A DNA stretch of 35,092 nucleotides from assembly GCF_002909375.1 (NCBI RefSeq), contig NZ_PPXD01000019.1, positions 2,290 through 37,381 on the forward strand. Reading direction: 5' to 3'. Origin of the DNA: Cryobacterium zongtaii (GTDB lineage: Bacteria; Actinomycetota; Actinomycetes; Actinomycetales; Microbacteriaceae). Of the stretch, positions 33,297 to 35,092 are shown piece by piece (within the stretch, counting starts at the first letter, position 1; every line of letters starts with the position of its first letter). The position numbers were made by a program, and so were the translations under genes. The notes beneath the pieces were generated by a model. It saw nothing but the letters and a program-made list of their open reading frames with translations, ran no database searches and was not told where the DNA came from.

Positions 33297-33312
33297 TCGT
33301 ACATGTGTTCGA
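33297..33312 (-). promoter_or_regulatory. Candidate LexA (SOS) box of dinB
   Basis: On the minus strand TCGAACACATGTACGA matches the actinobacterial consensus TCGAAC-N4-GTTCGA with one difference (A for T). It lies about 31 bases upstream of the dinB ATG. TACAAT (33317-33312) overlaps its upstream edge and is a good -10 box, so LexA would cover the start of transcription. Confidence 0.65.
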
Positions 33313-33336
33313 TTGTAGCCGATCCGGCCGCCGCGG

Positions 33337-34044
33337 TCAGGCGTGCCGAGTGGCCCGCACGATGGCGTCGTGCATCGCGAGGGGGCGCCCCTCCGGCCCG
33401 GTGACCGTGCGGGCGCGCTCCTCGGCGCTCTCGATGCACCAGATCGCGGGGTCGAGACGACCGGTGATGTCCGCCAGGCTGACCGTCGCCTCGACGGGTG
33501 GCTGCTGGCCCGCGCCCGCGGCGTGACCGTGACCGCCACCATGCGCGTGACCGTGCTCGTGACCGCGCCCCTGACCGACATCGGGGCCCGCCGAGGTCGG
33601 CTCGTGCAGATGCCCGACGATCAACAGGGTGCCGCCGGGAGCGACCCAGTCCGCAATGCGCTCATAGAAGGCCAGCTGCGGCATCGCCGGATGCGCATAG
33701 CTGGTGGCCACCAGGTCGAACCGGCTTGTCGGCAGCCACGTGGTGAGGTCGGCCTCGAGCCAGGTCACCCTCGCCGCAACCGACGCTTGGGCAGCCCGTT
33801 CCGCCGCTGCCTCGAGGGCGGTGCCGGAGATGTCGGCGGCGGTCACCCGCCAGCCGCGGTCGGCCAGCCAGATGGCGTCGGCACCGGTCCCGCATCCCGC
33901 ATCCAGGGCGGTTCCGGGCCTGAGGCCGGCGATTTCCCGTTCGAGATGCGAGTTCGGGCCGCTCTGGTCCGGCACCTCGGCTTCCGGATCGTGCGCCTGT
34001 TCCCAGTGCCGTTCCCAGTAGTCCTTCTCAAAGCTGTGTGTCAT
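33337..34044 (-). CDS. Class I SAM-dependent methyltransferase with a histidine-rich insert
   Basis: A 235-residue methyltransferase. Motif I is DAGCGTGADAI (residues 48-58), the acidic strand end is VTAADIS (Asp71), and ATSYAHPAMP and GGTLLIVGHLHEP are later core strands. Residues 162-174 form an insert with six histidines alternating with glycine (GHEHGHAHGGGHGH), followed by VEATVSLADITG. The overall layout resembles small-molecule or thiopurine/tellurite-type methyltransferases; the substrate is unknown. The insert could bind Ni, Zn or another metal, which would suit a metal- or metalloid-related role, but that is inference. A GAAGGG ribosome site precedes ATG 34044. Confidence 0.8.
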   Translation of the reverse strand: MTHSFEKDYWERHWEQAHDPEAEVPDQSGPNSHLEREIAGLRPGTALDAGCGTGADAIWLADRGWRVTAADISGTALEAAAERAAQASVAARVTWLEADLTTWLPTSRFDLVATSYAHPAMPQLAFYERIADWVAPGGTLLIVGHLHEPTSAGPDVGQGRGHEHGHAHGGGHGHAAGAGQQPPVEATVSLADITGRLDPAIWCIESAEERARTVTGPEGRPLAMHDAIVRATRHA

Positions 34045-34110
34045 CGGGTCGGCCCTTCGGTGTGGTCGTCAACTGTCCCGATGATGCCGAATAGGAAAGC
34101 ACTCGCGCAA

Positions 34111-34136
34111 CCTGTCTTGCCGGAATGGCAAGCAGG
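34111..34136. terminator. Stem-loop after the YhgE-type gene
   Basis: CTTGCC (34116-34121) pairs with GGCAAG (34127-34132), and CCTG (34111-34114) with CAGG (34133-34136) around one bulged T. It follows the stop of the minus-strand YhgE-type gene by four bases and can act as its terminator. Confidence 0.5.
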
Positions 34137-34140
34137 CATT

Positions 34141-35092
34141 TCAGCCGATCAGGCTCGGCTTGAGGTCGCGCAGGGTGCGGAAGTGCGTCATCCGCACCAC
34201 ACCGATCGCGGCGATCACGAGCGCCCCGGTGAGCCAGAGCAGCAGCACCCCGGCGTCGTTCAGGGCGGTGGCCGGGTTGCCGCCGTACATCAGCTGGCGG
34301 ATGCCGTCGACGGCGTAGCTCATCGGCACCACATGGTGCAGGAACGCCAGCGGCGCCGGCAGGGTCTGCCAGGGGAAGGTGCCGCCGGCAGTGACCAGCT
34401 GCAGCACCATGAGCACCAGGCCCACGAACTGGCCCACGCTGCCCAGCCACACGTTGAGCGCCAGGATGATCGCGGCGAAGGTGAGTGCGGCCAGGCCCAT
34501 CATGCCGTAGGTGCCCACCGGGTTGTGCACCTCGAAGTGCAGCACGCCGGTGAGGATGCCGAACAGGGCGGCCATCTGCAGCAGGCCCAGGATGCCGGGG
34601 GTGAGCCAGCCGGCGAGGGTGATCTTCACTGGGGAGTGCAGGGCCGTGATGGCGCGGCGGGAGACCGGCTTCACGATCAGGAACAGGGCGTAGATGCCGA
34701 TCCAGCCGGCGAGGCTGGCGAAGAACGGGGCCAGGCCGGCGCCGTAGGTGCCGGCGGAGGTCACCGCCGCCTTCTGCAGGTTCACCGGGTCGGCGATGGT
34801 CGAGCCCTGCAGGTCGCGGGTCTGGGCGTCGGTGTCCGGGATGCTGCCGACACCGTCGGTGAGCCCGTCGCGCAGTTCGCCCGCGCCGTCCTTGAGGCCG
34901 ACAAGGCCGTCGCTGAGGGACGAGGCGCCGGTGGCGAGGGTCTCGGCGCCGGACCTGGCGGATTCCGCGCCGGTGCTCAGGCTCGCCGCACCGTCGGCGG
35001 CGGAGGCCGCGCCGGTGCTCAGGGTGGCGGCGCCGTCGGCGGTCTGGCCGGCGCCGGCCGCCAGACTGCTGGCTCCGGCCGCGGTCTGCCCG
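34141..35092 (-). CDS. YhgE/Pip-type membrane protein, N-terminal part outside window
   Basis: The visible 316 or so residues are the C-terminal part of a YhgE/Pip (phage infection protein-like) family member, related to ABC-2-type exporters; the frame continues past the right edge. The first ~75 visible residues are a repetitive extracytoplasmic stalk with seven-residue Gly-Ala repeats (TADGAATLSTGAASAADGAA-like). Then come a short DGLTDGVGSIPDTD link and about six helices, including the GLAPFFASLAGWIGIYALFL, TLAGWLTPGILGLLQMAALF and VGLVLMVLQLVTAGGTFPWQ segments. Family members are implicated in protein or lipid export and in type VII-like secretion contexts; no specific role can be given here. 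The ATG-like start at 34785 is internal. Confidence 0.82.
   Translation of the reverse strand, partial: GQTAAGASSLAAGAGQTADGAATLSTGAASAADGAASLSTGAESARSGAETLATGASSLSDGLVGLKDGAGELRDGLTDGVGSIPDTDAQTRDLQGSTIADPVNLQKAAVTSAGTYGAGLAPFFASLAGWIGIYALFLIVKPVSRRAITALHSPVKITLAGWLTPGILGLLQMAALFGILTGVLHFEVHNPVGTYGMMGLAALTFAAIILALNVWLGSVGQFVGLVLMVLQLVTAGGTFPWQTLPAPLAFLHHVVPMSYAVDGIRQLMYGGNPATALNDAGVLLLWLTGALVIAAIGVVRMTHFRTLRDLKPSLIG

Overview
This is a high-GC window with actinobacterial gene content, most likely from a Microbacteriaceae bacterium such as Cryobacterium or a relative. That placement is inferred from a DUF7882-type small protein, a CmtR-type metal sensor with its exact cysteine spacing, a septum-formation family protein, frequent GTG starts and ATGA/TGATG overlaps. 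Many single genes also carry a TANNNT box exactly six bases before the start codon, as leaderless transcripts do. I see no phage, IS element, integrase, CRISPR array, tRNA or rRNA; the window looks like ordinary chromosome.

Layout. 1-2897: a class III aminotransferase (cut by the left edge) and methylmalonate-semialdehyde dehydrogenase, probably a beta-alanine or omega-amino-acid route. 3040-6087: an FGGY sugar kinase, a small membrane protein, a frameshifted P-loop kinase and a small acidic protein. 6231-10959: a ROK repressor and a xylose-type ABC importer (xylF, single-domain xylG, xylH) with a perfect hairpin between xylF and xylG. 11208-16322: a nitrite assimilation block in which nirB and nirD are divergent, each leading a siroheme gene (a SumT-type methyltransferase behind nirB, a CbiX/SirB-type chelatase behind nirD). 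16350-18133: a NodA-like acyltransferase, a LysR regulator and a 40-residue membrane protein. 18203-20334: pyrE and a septum-formation protein. 20414-26002, mostly minus strand: HAD phosphatase, mntR, mntH with its operator, a DUF7882 protein, DedA, and a membrane protein/GntR pair. 26133-28301: a SpoU methyltransferase, an NTF2-like protein, and the cmtR-cation transporter operon with a palindromic operator. 28400-32153: TetR with its DHA2 efflux pump, and malic enzyme. 32223-35092: dinB with a near-consensus LexA box, a methyltransferase with a histidine-rich insert, and a YhgE/Pip-type membrane protein cut by the right edge.

The clearest shared theme is metal and cofactor handling (mntH/mntR, cmtR/CDF, siroheme for NirB). 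Three families or types of intergenic inverted repeat are present: GGTCGAGCTTGTCGAGACC elements, GCAACTCGGC elements, and a 68-base near-perfect palindrome. I found no obviously new multi-gene defence or biosynthetic system. The most unusual items are the NodA-like gene outside any nod context, the split nirB/nirD arrangement, the dinB active-site substitution, the histidine-rich methyltransferase and the uniform leaderless promoters.
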